Shown here: piece by piece, positions 46,428 to 54,260 of the stretch
Layout of the letters: the number at the start of each line of letters is the position of its first letter
How positions within the stretch are numbered: the first letter of the stretch is position 1
Assembly: GCA_964565415.1 (NCBI GenBank)
Contig: CAZMEX010000005.1
Location: forward strand, 29,758 to 93,757
DNA: 64,000 nucleotides
Direction of reading: 5' to 3'
Origin: JAIOSM01 sp964565415
GTDB taxonomy: Bacteria; Desulfobacterota; Desulfobacteria; Desulfobacterales; Desulfobacteraceae
Notes under the pieces: generated by a model
The model's input: only the letters and a program-made list of their open reading frames with translations
Told to the model about the DNA's origin: nothing
The model's database searches: none
Translations under genes and position numbers: made by a program

Positions 46428-46465
46428 CTGCTATTGGAATACATGACCACCTTTTTTAGTTTTTC

Positions 46466-46509
46466 CCAAGGTGCAACTGCACCTTGGACATCAACCGCAG
46501 CGGTTGATG
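46466..46509. repeat. Two adjacent palindromes
   Basis: CCAAGGTGCA-AC-TGCACCTTGG (46466-46487) is a perfect inverted repeat, and CATCAACCGC-A-GCGGTTGATG (46489-46509) is a second one beginning a single base later. They lie just after the toxin gene and at the left edge of the IS110 leader. They could be folded RNA, a target site, or an element end. Confidence 0.7.
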
Positions 46510-46539
46510 CGTTTGCGGGATATTTGCCTTGCATTGCTA

Positions 46540-46745
46540 TTTTGGTCATAATAGATGAAAGGCTGCCGGGGTTCGGCTTTGAGACCTTGAGGCTATGTCC
46601 TCTTGCAAAGACTGCCGATACCGGTTTATTACACTTACCGCTTGACGCGCGTATCTGCACTGATTTAGCTGCGAGGACGTGTTTCACCAGTGTCACCCCC
46701 AATTGGGCATCCTTAATTATAAAAATATTGAAAGGAGATTTGCTC
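46540..46745 (+). ncRNA. Structured leader of the IS110 remnant, candidate bridge RNA region
   Basis: The stretch of about 320 bases between the toxin stop and the IS110 transposase ATG has no convincing gene but clear structure. GCCG-GGGTT-CGGC hairpins at 46565-46577. GTCCTC (46597-46602) can pair with GAGGAC (46673-46678) across about 70 bases. A self-complementary ACGCGCGT lies at 46645-46652. In IS110-group elements the non-coding end before the recombinase gene encodes the bridge RNA, so this is the expected place for one. The call rests on position and folding potential only. Confidence 0.35.
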
Positions 46746-46747
46746 AA

Positions 46748-47530
46748 ATGTGGACTTTGGGAATCTACATTGCAAAACGCCAGCATGTTGCAACTATGCT
46801 GGATGAAAAAGGGAAAAAAGTATTTGGAAATTTTTCGTTTACCAATACAAATGAGGGTTTGAATTTGCTTTTGAATCGCATTAAACAAATTGATATCTCT
46901 ACAAATAATCTGCATAGGTATGGAAGCTGGTCATTACTGGATGATTCTTTACCACTGTCTTGTTGATGTAGGATTCCAGCTTAGATTGATTAATCCTTTG
47001 ATGACTGCTGCAAGACGTCATGTTGGAATCAGGGGAACAAAAACTGATTCTGCAGATGCTGAACTTATTGCTAATATTCTCAGAGAAGCTGATCCAAAAT
47101 TTTCTGCAGTTCCTGATGATGAAACACGTCAGTTGCGTAATCTTATGCGCCTTCGTTATGAATGCAGTCAAACATTTGTTGCTGAAAAGCATAGATTGAA
47201 TAGCCTGCTGGATCTTGTTTTTCCAGAGTATGCAGACCATTTTTCGGATATCTTTGGTGCTGCCAGCAGGGAGTTCTCAATTTCCTACAGCTAAAGAAAT
47301 TGGGAAAATTGATATCAGAAAGCTTATCGGTATTCTTAAAAAAGCCAGCAAGGGACGGATGGGTCGTGAGCATGCTCAACAGCTTAAAACATCCGCAATA
47401 AACTCTTTTGCTCTGACTATAACCAATAGCTCTTTTGCACTTGAGATTAGATTCCTTGTGCAACGCATGAATCTTCTCATGGAGCAGATGGAAGCGCTGG
47501 GAAAGCAGGCAAAAAAATATTTGAAGGCTG
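46748..47530 (+). pseudogene. Decayed IS110-family transposase
   Basis: The DEDD-type IS110 recombinase can be followed through three frames. MWTLGIYIAKRQHVATMLDEKGKK starts at 46748. GMEAGHYWMILYHCLVDVGFQLRLINP follows in a second frame after a shift near 46910. PTAKEIGKIDIRKLIGILKKASKG follows in a third after a shift near 47265. The first catalytic Asp of the usual GIDIAK is Tyr here. The alignable part ends near 47530, before the C-terminal Transposase_20 domain. AAGGAG precedes the start. The element cannot be active as it stands. Confidence 0.85.
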
Positions 47531-47708
47531 TAAATCTTACCAGATTACTTTATTTTTACTTCTTTTTTTATCTACCATCAAAAAAAAACAGTTGAAAAAT
47601 TTGTTTATTTTTTATCTCAAAGCTTTTTCATACCTCTTTTTTGCCTTGTATGAGTTTTTGTATAGTTCAAGTTCAGGCTGGATACACTTACCCACTTAAA
47701 CAAATCAA

Positions 47709-47737
47709 TTGACATCTTTTTGGCATGCGAGTATATT
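47709..47737 (+). promoter_or_regulatory. Sigma-70 promoter for the DUF4143 ATPase gene
   Basis: TTGACA (47709-47714) and TATATT (47732-47737) are separated by 17 bases, a near-consensus promoter about 48 bases before the ATG at 47785. It lies in otherwise featureless AT-rich sequence after the IS110 remnant. Confidence 0.65.
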
Positions 47738-47784
47738 TAGGTGTATCGGAAAAAAACAGCGAGTAATTTTGGATTGAGGTTAAA

Positions 47785-48924
47785 ATGTCAGGGTATTTAA
47801 AGAGGTATTTAGAAAATATAATTATAGAAGACCTGGAACAGAAAATGGTCTTTATTGGAGGACCCCGGCAGGCAGGGAAAACTACTCTGGCAAAGTATCT
47901 TTGCAAACAGGCTGGATTTGACCCTGAGCAAAGATATATAAACTGGGATGCACTGGATGATCGTGAAAAAATAATGGCTGAAATGTTTCCTGCTGGTGCA
48001 GGTTATCTGGTGCTGGATGAAATTCATAAATATTCACGATGGCGACAGATTGTAAAGGGTCTTTATGATAAACGAGGGCATGAAATACAAATTCTTATTA
48101 CCGGAAGTGCAAAACTTGATTACTATCGTCGCGGAGGAGATTCACTCCAGGGCAGATATCATTTTCACAGGCTTTTACCGTTAACCTTTGCCGAGCTCGA
48201 TGTTCAAAGCCCGGGAACAATAGAAAGCCTTATGATTTACGGTGGTTTTCCAGAACCATTTTTTTTGCAGTCTGAAAGACAGACAAGGCGGTGGAGCAGA
48301 GAGTACCGGTCAAGGCTTGTACGCGAAGACCTAGCTGACCTTGAAAATGTAAAAGATTTAGGGTTGATTGAACACATGGTATTCCGTTTGCCTGATCTGG
48401 TTGGAAGCCCTTTGTCAATCAATGCACTTAGGCTGGATTTGCAGGTATCTCATCAGTCTGTTACACGATGGATTAATATGCTTGAAAATCTATATATGAT
48501 ATTTAGAATTTATCCTTTTGGTGCCCCAAAAATTAGAGCTGTAAAAAAGGAGGCAAAACATTATCATTTTGACTGGACCCTTATCAAAGAGACTGGTAAG
48601 CGGTTTGAGAACCTTATTGCCTGTCATCTTTTAAAATGGTGCTATTTTATGCAGGATACGCAAGGCAAAGAAATTGAACTGCGTTATTTTAGAGATGTTG
48701 ATAAAAGGGAAGTTGATTTTGTAATAACAGAGGACAATAAGCCCATCTATTTTATTGAATGCAAAAAAAGTGGTCAAAAGATAAACAGACCGCTTCATTA
48801 TTTGAAAGTCCGTTTTCCTGATGTCAAGGCAGTCCAGGTTATCTTTGAAAAAAATATTGATCTTGTCTCAAAAGATGATATCAGAATCTGCTCTGCCCAT
48901 ATTTTTCTTTCTGAGCTTGTGTGA
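47785..48924 (+). CDS. AAA-type ATPase with DUF4143 domain
   Basis: A 379-residue member of the bacterial/archaeal AAA_14-DUF4143 family. Walker A is IGGPRQAGKTTLAKYL near residue 30, Walker B is YLVLDEIHKYSRW near 78, and ITGSAKLDYYRRGGDSLQGRYH is a sensor-like block. The C-terminal DUF4143 part contains REVDFVITEDNKPIYFIECKK, which looks like a PD-(D/E)XK nuclease-type core. The role of the family is unclear; it is frequent in accessory regions. The frame is intact, unlike its neighbours. Confidence 0.85.
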   Translation: MSGYLKRYLENIIIEDLEQKMVFIGGPRQAGKTTLAKYLCKQAGFDPEQRYINWDALDDREKIMAEMFPAGAGYLVLDEIHKYSRWRQIVKGLYDKRGHEIQILITGSAKLDYYRRGGDSLQGRYHFHRLLPLTFAELDVQSPGTIESLMIYGGFPEPFFLQSERQTRRWSREYRSRLVREDLADLENVKDLGLIEHMVFRLPDLVGSPLSINALRLDLQVSHQSVTRWINMLENLYMIFRIYPFGAPKIRAVKKEAKHYHFDWTLIKETGKRFENLIACHLLKWCYFMQDTQGKEIELRYFRDVDKREVDFVITEDNKPIYFIECKKSGQKINRPLHYLKVRFPDVKAVQVIFEKNIDLVSKDDIRICSAHIFLSELV

Positions 48925-48943
48925 AAATATAAGGAAATATTTA

Positions 48944-49350
48944 ATGACAAGTGAAAAAGATTTAGAAAAATTATTAACGTTAATGGCTCCTTGTGTTTTT
49001 CCTGATGAGTATGTTTTCTGTATTGTGCCTGATGGAAAGTATGGTGATTATTTTGAATATTGCCCTGTGGCTTCATTTATGGAATCTGAAGGTCTTACTC
49101 TTGTTCTTACAAGAAAGAATACAGATAAAGCTAAACTGCAATATGATTCAGTTTTTAAAAGAATTACTTTGGAAGTTCATTCCAGTTTAGAAGCTGTTGG
49201 TCTTACACTGCTGCTGTATCTGGTAAATTGGCTGAAAATAGCATCAGTGCCAATGTTATTGCGGGCTATTTTCATGATCATGTTTTTGTTCCAGCTGAAA
49301 AGGCAGAGCTTGCACTCAAACTTTTAGAGGAGCTTTGCAATGGAAAATAA
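48944..49350 (+). pseudogene. Frameshifted ACT-domain protein gene
   Basis: ATG 48944 opens MTSEKDLEKLLTLMAPCVFPDEYVFCIVPDG and continues to ITLEVHSSLEAVGLT. The natural continuation, AAVSGKLAENSISANVIAGY and then FHDHVFVPAEKAELALKLLEEL, is in another frame after a one-base change near 49205-49215, and ends at TAA 49348-49350. Joined, the two parts read as a complete ACT-domain protein of about 134 residues, a small amino-acid-sensing type. A sequencing error in the homopolymer-free CTGCTGCTG stretch is possible but less likely than decay. Confidence 0.7.
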
Positions 49351-49388
49351 AATTAAATGTCATTTTAATCAATCTGATAAAGATATCT

Positions 49389-49955
49389 GTTTGATCGGAT
49401 TGAACCTGATGATAAAACCGGTCTTGGTAATCTGGCAAGATACATCATTCGTGCCTGTTTCTCTCAGGAAAGACTGGTTTATATTCCGGCAAAAAAATTT
49501 GATAGTGGTGTTGCCAAGGTTATTTACACATCTAAGGACAGAAAATCCAGAAAAGTTTTTAATGCTTTGGACTGGCTTGCCAGGCTGGTAACACATATCC
49601 CAATCAGATATGAGAATACTGTAAGATATTATGGCTTCTTTTCGAACAAATCCAGGGGAATGAGAAAGAAGGCAGACGTTGATGATGTAATCCCGACAAT
49701 CATGCCAAATGATATGTCTTCTAATGAAGCAAAACAGAATTGGGCTCGGTTAATTCAAAAAATTTATGAAGTCGATCCACTTGTGTGCCCAAAATGCCAG
49801 GGGTCAATGAAAATCATTTGAATCTCTGGGATATCCGCAACCATGATCCGCCTGAGGTTGAACCTGTTCATATTCTTGAATTAACATATGTTGAAGAATC
49901 AGATTATGACAATTCAGGCTCTCAAATTCCAGTATTTGACACCTTTTGGAGCTGA
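49389..49955 (+). pseudogene. C-terminal remnant of an IS91-family transposase
   Basis: A frame with no start of its own reads DRIEPDDKTGLGNLARYIIR, then FNALDWLARLVTHIPIRYEN, and ends with WARLIQKIYEVDPLVCPKCQGSMKII before TGA 49819-49821. After a shift it continues as NLWDIRNHDPPEVEPVHILELTY and VFDTFWS, stopping at 49953-49955. This matches the C-terminal third of IS91/ISCR-type rolling-circle transposases, including the CxxC near the end. The catalytic HUH/tyrosine domain is absent, so it is a 5'-truncated and frameshifted fossil. Confidence 0.8.
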
Positions 49956-50065
49956 TATTTTTGAAATTGAGTTGAGGGATTACAGGTGCCCTATACTCAA
50001 ATTCAGCCATATTTTAATTTTTCCGGTCTATTTTAACAATAATTCTGCTTCACAAGAACTCTGCA

Positions 50066-50113
50066 CCCGGCACCAGAAGGGACACAACATGTTGTGTCCC
50101 TTCTGGTGCCGGG
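50066..50113. repeat. Perfect 48-bp palindrome
   Basis: Two 24-base arms with no spacer are exact reverse complements. The left arm runs CCCGGCACCAGAAGGGACAC followed by AACA, and the centre is AACATGTT at 50086-50093. It lies 110 bases after the IS91 remnant. It is too symmetrical for an ordinary operator and lacks a clean T-tract for a terminator; a T-rich stretch begins only several bases later. Confidence 0.9.
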
Positions 50114-50229
50114 GTATATTTTTCAGGGTTATAAATTTTTTTTCTCTATTTCTTGACAAAAAGCAAAAAAGCATTTACTTATCCTTTTAACAATATGCAA
50201 ATCTGTATAACTACTTTATTAGGCAAAGA

Positions 50230-51471
50230 ATGAAGCTACTTAAAATGATAATAACTCTTTTGATATTCATTGTATTTTTACCGAATATTTCGTTTGCTGC
50301 GAGTTTTAATTGTCAAGAAGCTACTCAAGAGGTAGATAAAACCATTTGTTCAAACCAAGAACTCACCAAGCTTGATGAAAAGATGTCAAAATACTATTTC
50401 AAACTTAAGGAATCGCTTGATAAAAAGTCCTCTGGTACACTGTTAAAAAAGCAAAAAAGATGGTTAAAGCAACGGACTAAAAAATGTAATTCAAGTGATG
50501 CTAACTGTTTAATGAGTTTATATAAAGCAAGAATTCTTGAGTTAAGGGAAAGACACGAAAATCTTATTCCATACACCCTTACAAAAAAGGAAGCATTCCA
50601 AGGGTTGAAAGGAGTCTGTAACTTTAATGATGAAAATATACCTATTGATACTCTTATTTATGCTGGAGGAGCCTATAGCGGAAAGAAAATTAATTTCCAA
50701 ATTGATCAGAGTGGACATCAAGCGACCCAATTTGAAGTGATAGTTAATTCACCAGACAAACCTGTTGCTTTAATTTTAGGCGCATATGAACCTTCAATTT
50801 GGAATATCGCATGGACACAAGGGACTCTGATTACTGCTGTTGTTGCTACCGGTTATCATCGGCAGGCAGTTTCAGGTTTACCAAATGATACTCCAATACT
50901 TATCAGTTCTTATGATAACGGTGGACCTTGTGGTTATCTTTATATAGTAGAAAAAAACTTACGAAAGATCAATCCTCTTTCCAATAAAATTTTTAATAAG
51001 GATGTAACGTTAGTACACTATGCAAGCAAAGGTATCTTGATAATTGGTAAACAGATCAATCAAGAAGATAGGCTATTTACGTCTAAGGACAATCCTCCCG
51101 AAGTATTTTTTGATAAATCTGTTCCTCTTGCAGGTAAAGCAGGATTAGAAGATCTCGTTAGAAAAGGTCTGATTCGTAAAGCTACATTGGGAGATTCTGA
51201 AAGATGGACTCAAATAAAATCAGAAATGTATAAAAAGGAGTTACCTCCTGTTGCTCAAGGATCTATCCCTAAAGCTTCCAAACCAAGAAGCATGCATAAT
51301 GGATATGTCATACTTAAACAAATTACAATACCCGCAGGTTTATATGGCGGGAATTCAGCCACATTTTTCTTAAAGAAAGATGTACCATATCCAAAAGGAA
51401 AACTTGGGCATTCAACTTTATATGATTTTAATACGATGACTTGTTCTGGGACAGGATGCCGTGAGTATTAA
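50230..51471 (+). CDS. Exported protein with N-terminal LprI-like domain
   Basis: A 413-residue protein with a signal peptide (residues 1-24, ISFAAS). Residues about 26-115 match the LprI/DUF1311 pattern: FNCQEATQEVDKTICSNQELTKLDEKMSKYY, then KKQKRWLKQRTKKCNSSDANCLMSLYKARI, with four Cys that probably form disulfides. This domain is known in lysozyme-inhibitor-like proteins. The remaining 290 or so residues, which contain repeated Gly- and Asp-rich strand patterns, match no family that I recognise. It lies alone between two AT-rich gaps without genes. Confidence 0.75.
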   Translation: MKLLKMIITLLIFIVFLPNISFAASFNCQEATQEVDKTICSNQELTKLDEKMSKYYFKLKESLDKKSSGTLLKKQKRWLKQRTKKCNSSDANCLMSLYKARILELRERHENLIPYTLTKKEAFQGLKGVCNFNDENIPIDTLIYAGGAYSGKKINFQIDQSGHQATQFEVIVNSPDKPVALILGAYEPSIWNIAWTQGTLITAVVATGYHRQAVSGLPNDTPILISSYDNGGPCGYLYIVEKNLRKINPLSNKIFNKDVTLVHYASKGILIIGKQINQEDRLFTSKDNPPEVFFDKSVPLAGKAGLEDLVRKGLIRKATLGDSERWTQIKSEMYKKELPPVAQGSIPKASKPRSMHNGYVILKQITIPAGLYGGNSATFFLKKDVPYPKGKLGHSTLYDFNTMTCSGTGCREY

Positions 51472-51713
51472 ACACCATTAAGTCATTAAGAATACAATTT
51501 GTATCCTTGATAAAGTTTTTTATATTCTGTGTAAAGATCCACCAGGTGCTAACAAATAAAAATTTAGAATTATCATATCAAATTCTGGCTGTATTACAGC
51601 CTGATACAGCATGGGTTATATAAAAGTATAAAATCATTTTTAGCTTATCCATTAATTGAATTATCTATTATCACAAAGCTAAAATAGTTTTAAATCAGTA
51701 GGTTTTCTTTTTT

Positions 51714-51992
51714 TTATGATTTATGAAATAGACCTCGAATACGACCATATATCCCTCGAAGGATACAATTTATAATAAGGAATGATGCGATAAATATAAA
51801 AAACAATCCAGCCCGTGGATTTAGTGCTTCAGGGATATCTTTTTGTGTAAGAACAAAATCAATATATTCCTTAGGAGCAAAAAACATGAAACAAAAAGGA
51901 GCTAATAGAGAGATAAGTAACCATGGGTCGAATGTATAAGCTATAATGTCTGCTATGGTACCGGTACCTTTTGACATATTAACGTTTACCAT
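51714..51992 (-). CDS. Small membrane protein, unknown function
   Basis: A 92-residue protein starting at ATG 51992 with GAGGA seven bases upstream. Two membrane helices are predicted, PWLLISLLAPFCFMFFA (about residues 24-40) and LFFIFIASFLIINCILRGIYG (about 63-83). A basic tail, RIRGLFHKS, follows, as in inner-membrane proteins with the C-terminus in the cytosol. No family is recognised. It is isolated, with gene-free gaps of about 240 and 290 bases on either side. Confidence 0.6.
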   Translation of the reverse strand: MVNVNMSKGTGTIADIIAYTFDPWLLISLLAPFCFMFFAPKEYIDFVLTQKDIPEALNPRAGLFFIFIASFLIINCILRGIYGRIRGLFHKS

Positions 51993-52124
51993 TTCATTTT
52001 CCTCTTTTAGACCACAAACCACATATAGAAAAAAATTAATAACTGTGTTTTAGAATAGGGAACACTTTATCCTGTTCAAGTTGTGCCTATATTTTTTTAA
52101 ACTATTTTATAATTTTCCAGCCAG

Positions 52125-52148
52125 ATATCAATAATTTTTTATTGATAT
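52125..52148. repeat. AT-rich inverted repeat in an intergenic gap
   Basis: ATATCAATAA-TTTT-TTATTGATAT is a perfect 10-bp inverted repeat with a 4-base loop, in the 290-base gap between two - strand genes. It could be a weak hairpin or an operator. The rest of this gap shows nothing else of note. Confidence 0.5.
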
Positions 52149-52283
52149 TGATACGAGGATATCATGATGATTAAAATGCCGCAACAATATTGTAACAGCT
52201 TGAAATATGGTTGAAAAAATACCATATTGCTGTCCCAGCTCCTTTGCAATGATACTTTTCAGGAGAATAAACCAGAGTGTTGT

Positions 52284-54251
52284 TTATATTAGCCACTTTT
52301 GCAAATCTTCTTCTAAATATTTTGCATTATTTGTTCTAAGATAATAGGATTTATTTTGATGTGTTTGAATTTTCAGCAGAGGTTTCCAGAAAAGAATTGA
52401 ATATCCCAAAGTTTTTAAAAATTTCCCTATACTCCATGTTTCTACTTTTAAGTTTTGAATATTCTCTTTTGGGATAACCTGGATTCTATTGCCAACCAAA
52501 TAAATTTTATTTTTGGTCACATCCATGTGTGCATAATAATTGAACAGATATCGGTAGATGAGTAAAAATACGATAATATGTAAAAATGAATCTGCTATTG
52601 TTATGACATAGCTGTAGGGAACATCAATTGTACGAAGATAAAAAGCGTCACCCATACTGAATTTTAATGCCAGGTGTTTTGTCCATGCCCAGGAAAAAGA
52701 GGTTATGATTGAAACAAAAATAAAAACAAGGACTCCAAGGAAACGATTGCTTAATCTGCGGTGCATTAAAACATCTCTTTTAGTGTAGGAGATTGTTTTA
52801 TTAAGCCTGTCAACAAAATTTATTTTATAGTAGCCAAGCAGAAGCAGAATTGTTGTAACTATTGATAATAGTGTCATTTCCAGGGGAAAATAGTAGTAGT
52901 CTCTATATATGTATGAATAGCTGTTTTCAGGTTTAAAAGTATTTTTTACAATATCTCTGAATTCATCATTGGTTATAGATTGAAATATTTCAAATGAAGT
53001 TTTATCTGAAATATCATGGTGTTCACGCAGGTATTCAGTGGTTCCTATAATCTCCATGAGAGATTGACTGTCATGTTCAATAGATGTATATGTTTTCTTA
53101 TAATTTTTTAATGCATCCTGAATAAATTTATCATCTAAATGTTCAAGATCTTTTTGCATTGTCTTTTTAATAATTTTAATATTATTTTCAAAGTCCTTAC
53201 GCAACCCATCAAAGCTGATTGATGCCACCATGGCTTTTCTGGTTCTACTGCCGAAATGATATGGGCTGATACTGTATGTGGCTCCCAGCTTGTTTCTCAA
53301 ATGCTGCTGCAGTCGTTTTGCAAGATTTGTGATATAGGCATCAAGAATAATATATTTCTTGTAACTATCTAAAATATATTTTCCGCCAACATACCCTACA
53401 TTGGAGCTATAGCCTTCAATAAAACGAAAAAAGGGTTTATTGTTTAGTTTTGGATTCTCCGACGGGTGATTTACTGTCAGGTTCCCCTTTATATTTATTG
53501 CACCGTATTGTTCTTCTACCAGTGATTTCATCTGTTCTACATCAAAATCACCTGCAATTTTAAGTGTCATATTGGCAGGATAGTAATAGGTGTTATAGTG
53601 TTGCATTACATCTTTAAAAGAGAATGTATGGTAATTTTGTTTTGCTCGATAATTTGGTGGCAGTTTTTTAGGTTCGTCCAATGCAAAACTCAATTTATAG
53701 AAATCATCTTCTGGAGGAGAGAGCTTTTCAATGGTTTCCAGTAAATACCACAGATATTTTTCATACCACATCTCCTCACCAACTTCAGTTTGTATAGCAC
53801 CTTTTTCAATCTTTAAGTCTTCCGGGATTACTTTTTTATCAAACAGCATTTTAGAAAAAATTTTTGCTACCCAGTAAGACTTTGAACTCTCTATTGTGGC
53901 AAAATACTCAGTTTCATAGCGTCGGGTATATCCATTGACATAGGTAGCTCCCTCATCTTTGAGATAATCCAGATAATCATTATGCGGTACCCTTTGATCA
54001 CGAAAAACAATGTGTTCAACAAGGTGTGAAAGCCCATAGGTGTCATAATCTTCCATGTCGGTTCCCACCTTGACTTTTACTGATATCTGAGTATTAACAG
54101 CTTTATTGTCACTCAATAGATAGACTTGCATTCCATTATCAAGCTTGAAATAATGAACATTTTTATAAGGGTCCGCAATATTTTCAGAATAGGCGTTCAC
54201 CATAGGCAACAGTGTAAAGGCAAATATCCATAGTATCAATCTTGATTTCAT
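52284..54251 (-). CDS. M16-family metallopeptidase fused to a C-terminal membrane domain
   Basis: A 655-residue protein with a signal peptide (about residues 1-21). The N-terminal M16 (insulinase-like) domain carries the inverted zinc motif HLVEH at residues 76-80 and the third ligand E156, at the expected spacing. An M16_C-like domain follows (about 200-430). From about 455 three membrane helices appear (EMTLLSIVTTILLLLGYY, LGVLVFIFVSIITSFSWAW, FLHIIVFLLIYRYLF), then about 75 residues resembling a bacterial PH-like domain. The two-domain, non-repeated peptidase would face the periplasm. The fusion is unusual. Confidence 0.82.
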   Translation of the reverse strand: MKSRLILWIFAFTLLPMVNAYSENIADPYKNVHYFKLDNGMQVYLLSDNKAVNTQISVKVKVGTDMEDYDTYGLSHLVEHIVFRDQRVPHNDYLDYLKDEGATYVNGYTRRYETEYFATIESSKSYWVAKIFSKMLFDKKVIPEDLKIEKGAIQTEVGEEMWYEKYLWYLLETIEKLSPPEDDFYKLSFALDEPKKLPPNYRAKQNYHTFSFKDVMQHYNTYYYPANMTLKIAGDFDVEQMKSLVEEQYGAINIKGNLTVNHPSENPKLNNKPFFRFIEGYSSNVGYVGGKYILDSYKKYIILDAYITNLAKRLQQHLRNKLGATYSISPYHFGSRTRKAMVASISFDGLRKDFENNIKIIKKTMQKDLEHLDDKFIQDALKNYKKTYTSIEHDSQSLMEIIGTTEYLREHHDISDKTSFEIFQSITNDEFRDIVKNTFKPENSYSYIYRDYYYFPLEMTLLSIVTTILLLLGYYKINFVDRLNKTISYTKRDVLMHRRLSNRFLGVLVFIFVSIITSFSWAWTKHLALKFSMGDAFYLRTIDVPYSYVITIADSFLHIIVFLLIYRYLFNYYAHMDVTKNKIYLVGNRIQVIPKENIQNLKVETWSIGKFLKTLGYSILFWKPLLKIQTHQNKSYYLRTNNAKYLEEDLQKWLI

Positions 54252-54260
54252 TTTTACTCT

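Noticed and set aside
46434..46862. Open frame of 142 codons on the + strand in the IS110 leader
   Set aside because: It crosses the transposase start in another frame, has odd composition, and covers the palindromes and predicted RNA stems; better explained by non-coding element DNA.
46424..46915. Open frame of 163 codons on the - strand over the IS110 leader
   Set aside because: It is antisense to the clear transposase remnant and has no ribosome-binding site or recognisable family.
51472..51713. Inverted repeat ATACAA-T-TTGTAT near 51490 as terminator of the LprI-like gene
   Set aside because: The stem is only 6 bp and is not followed by a T-tract.
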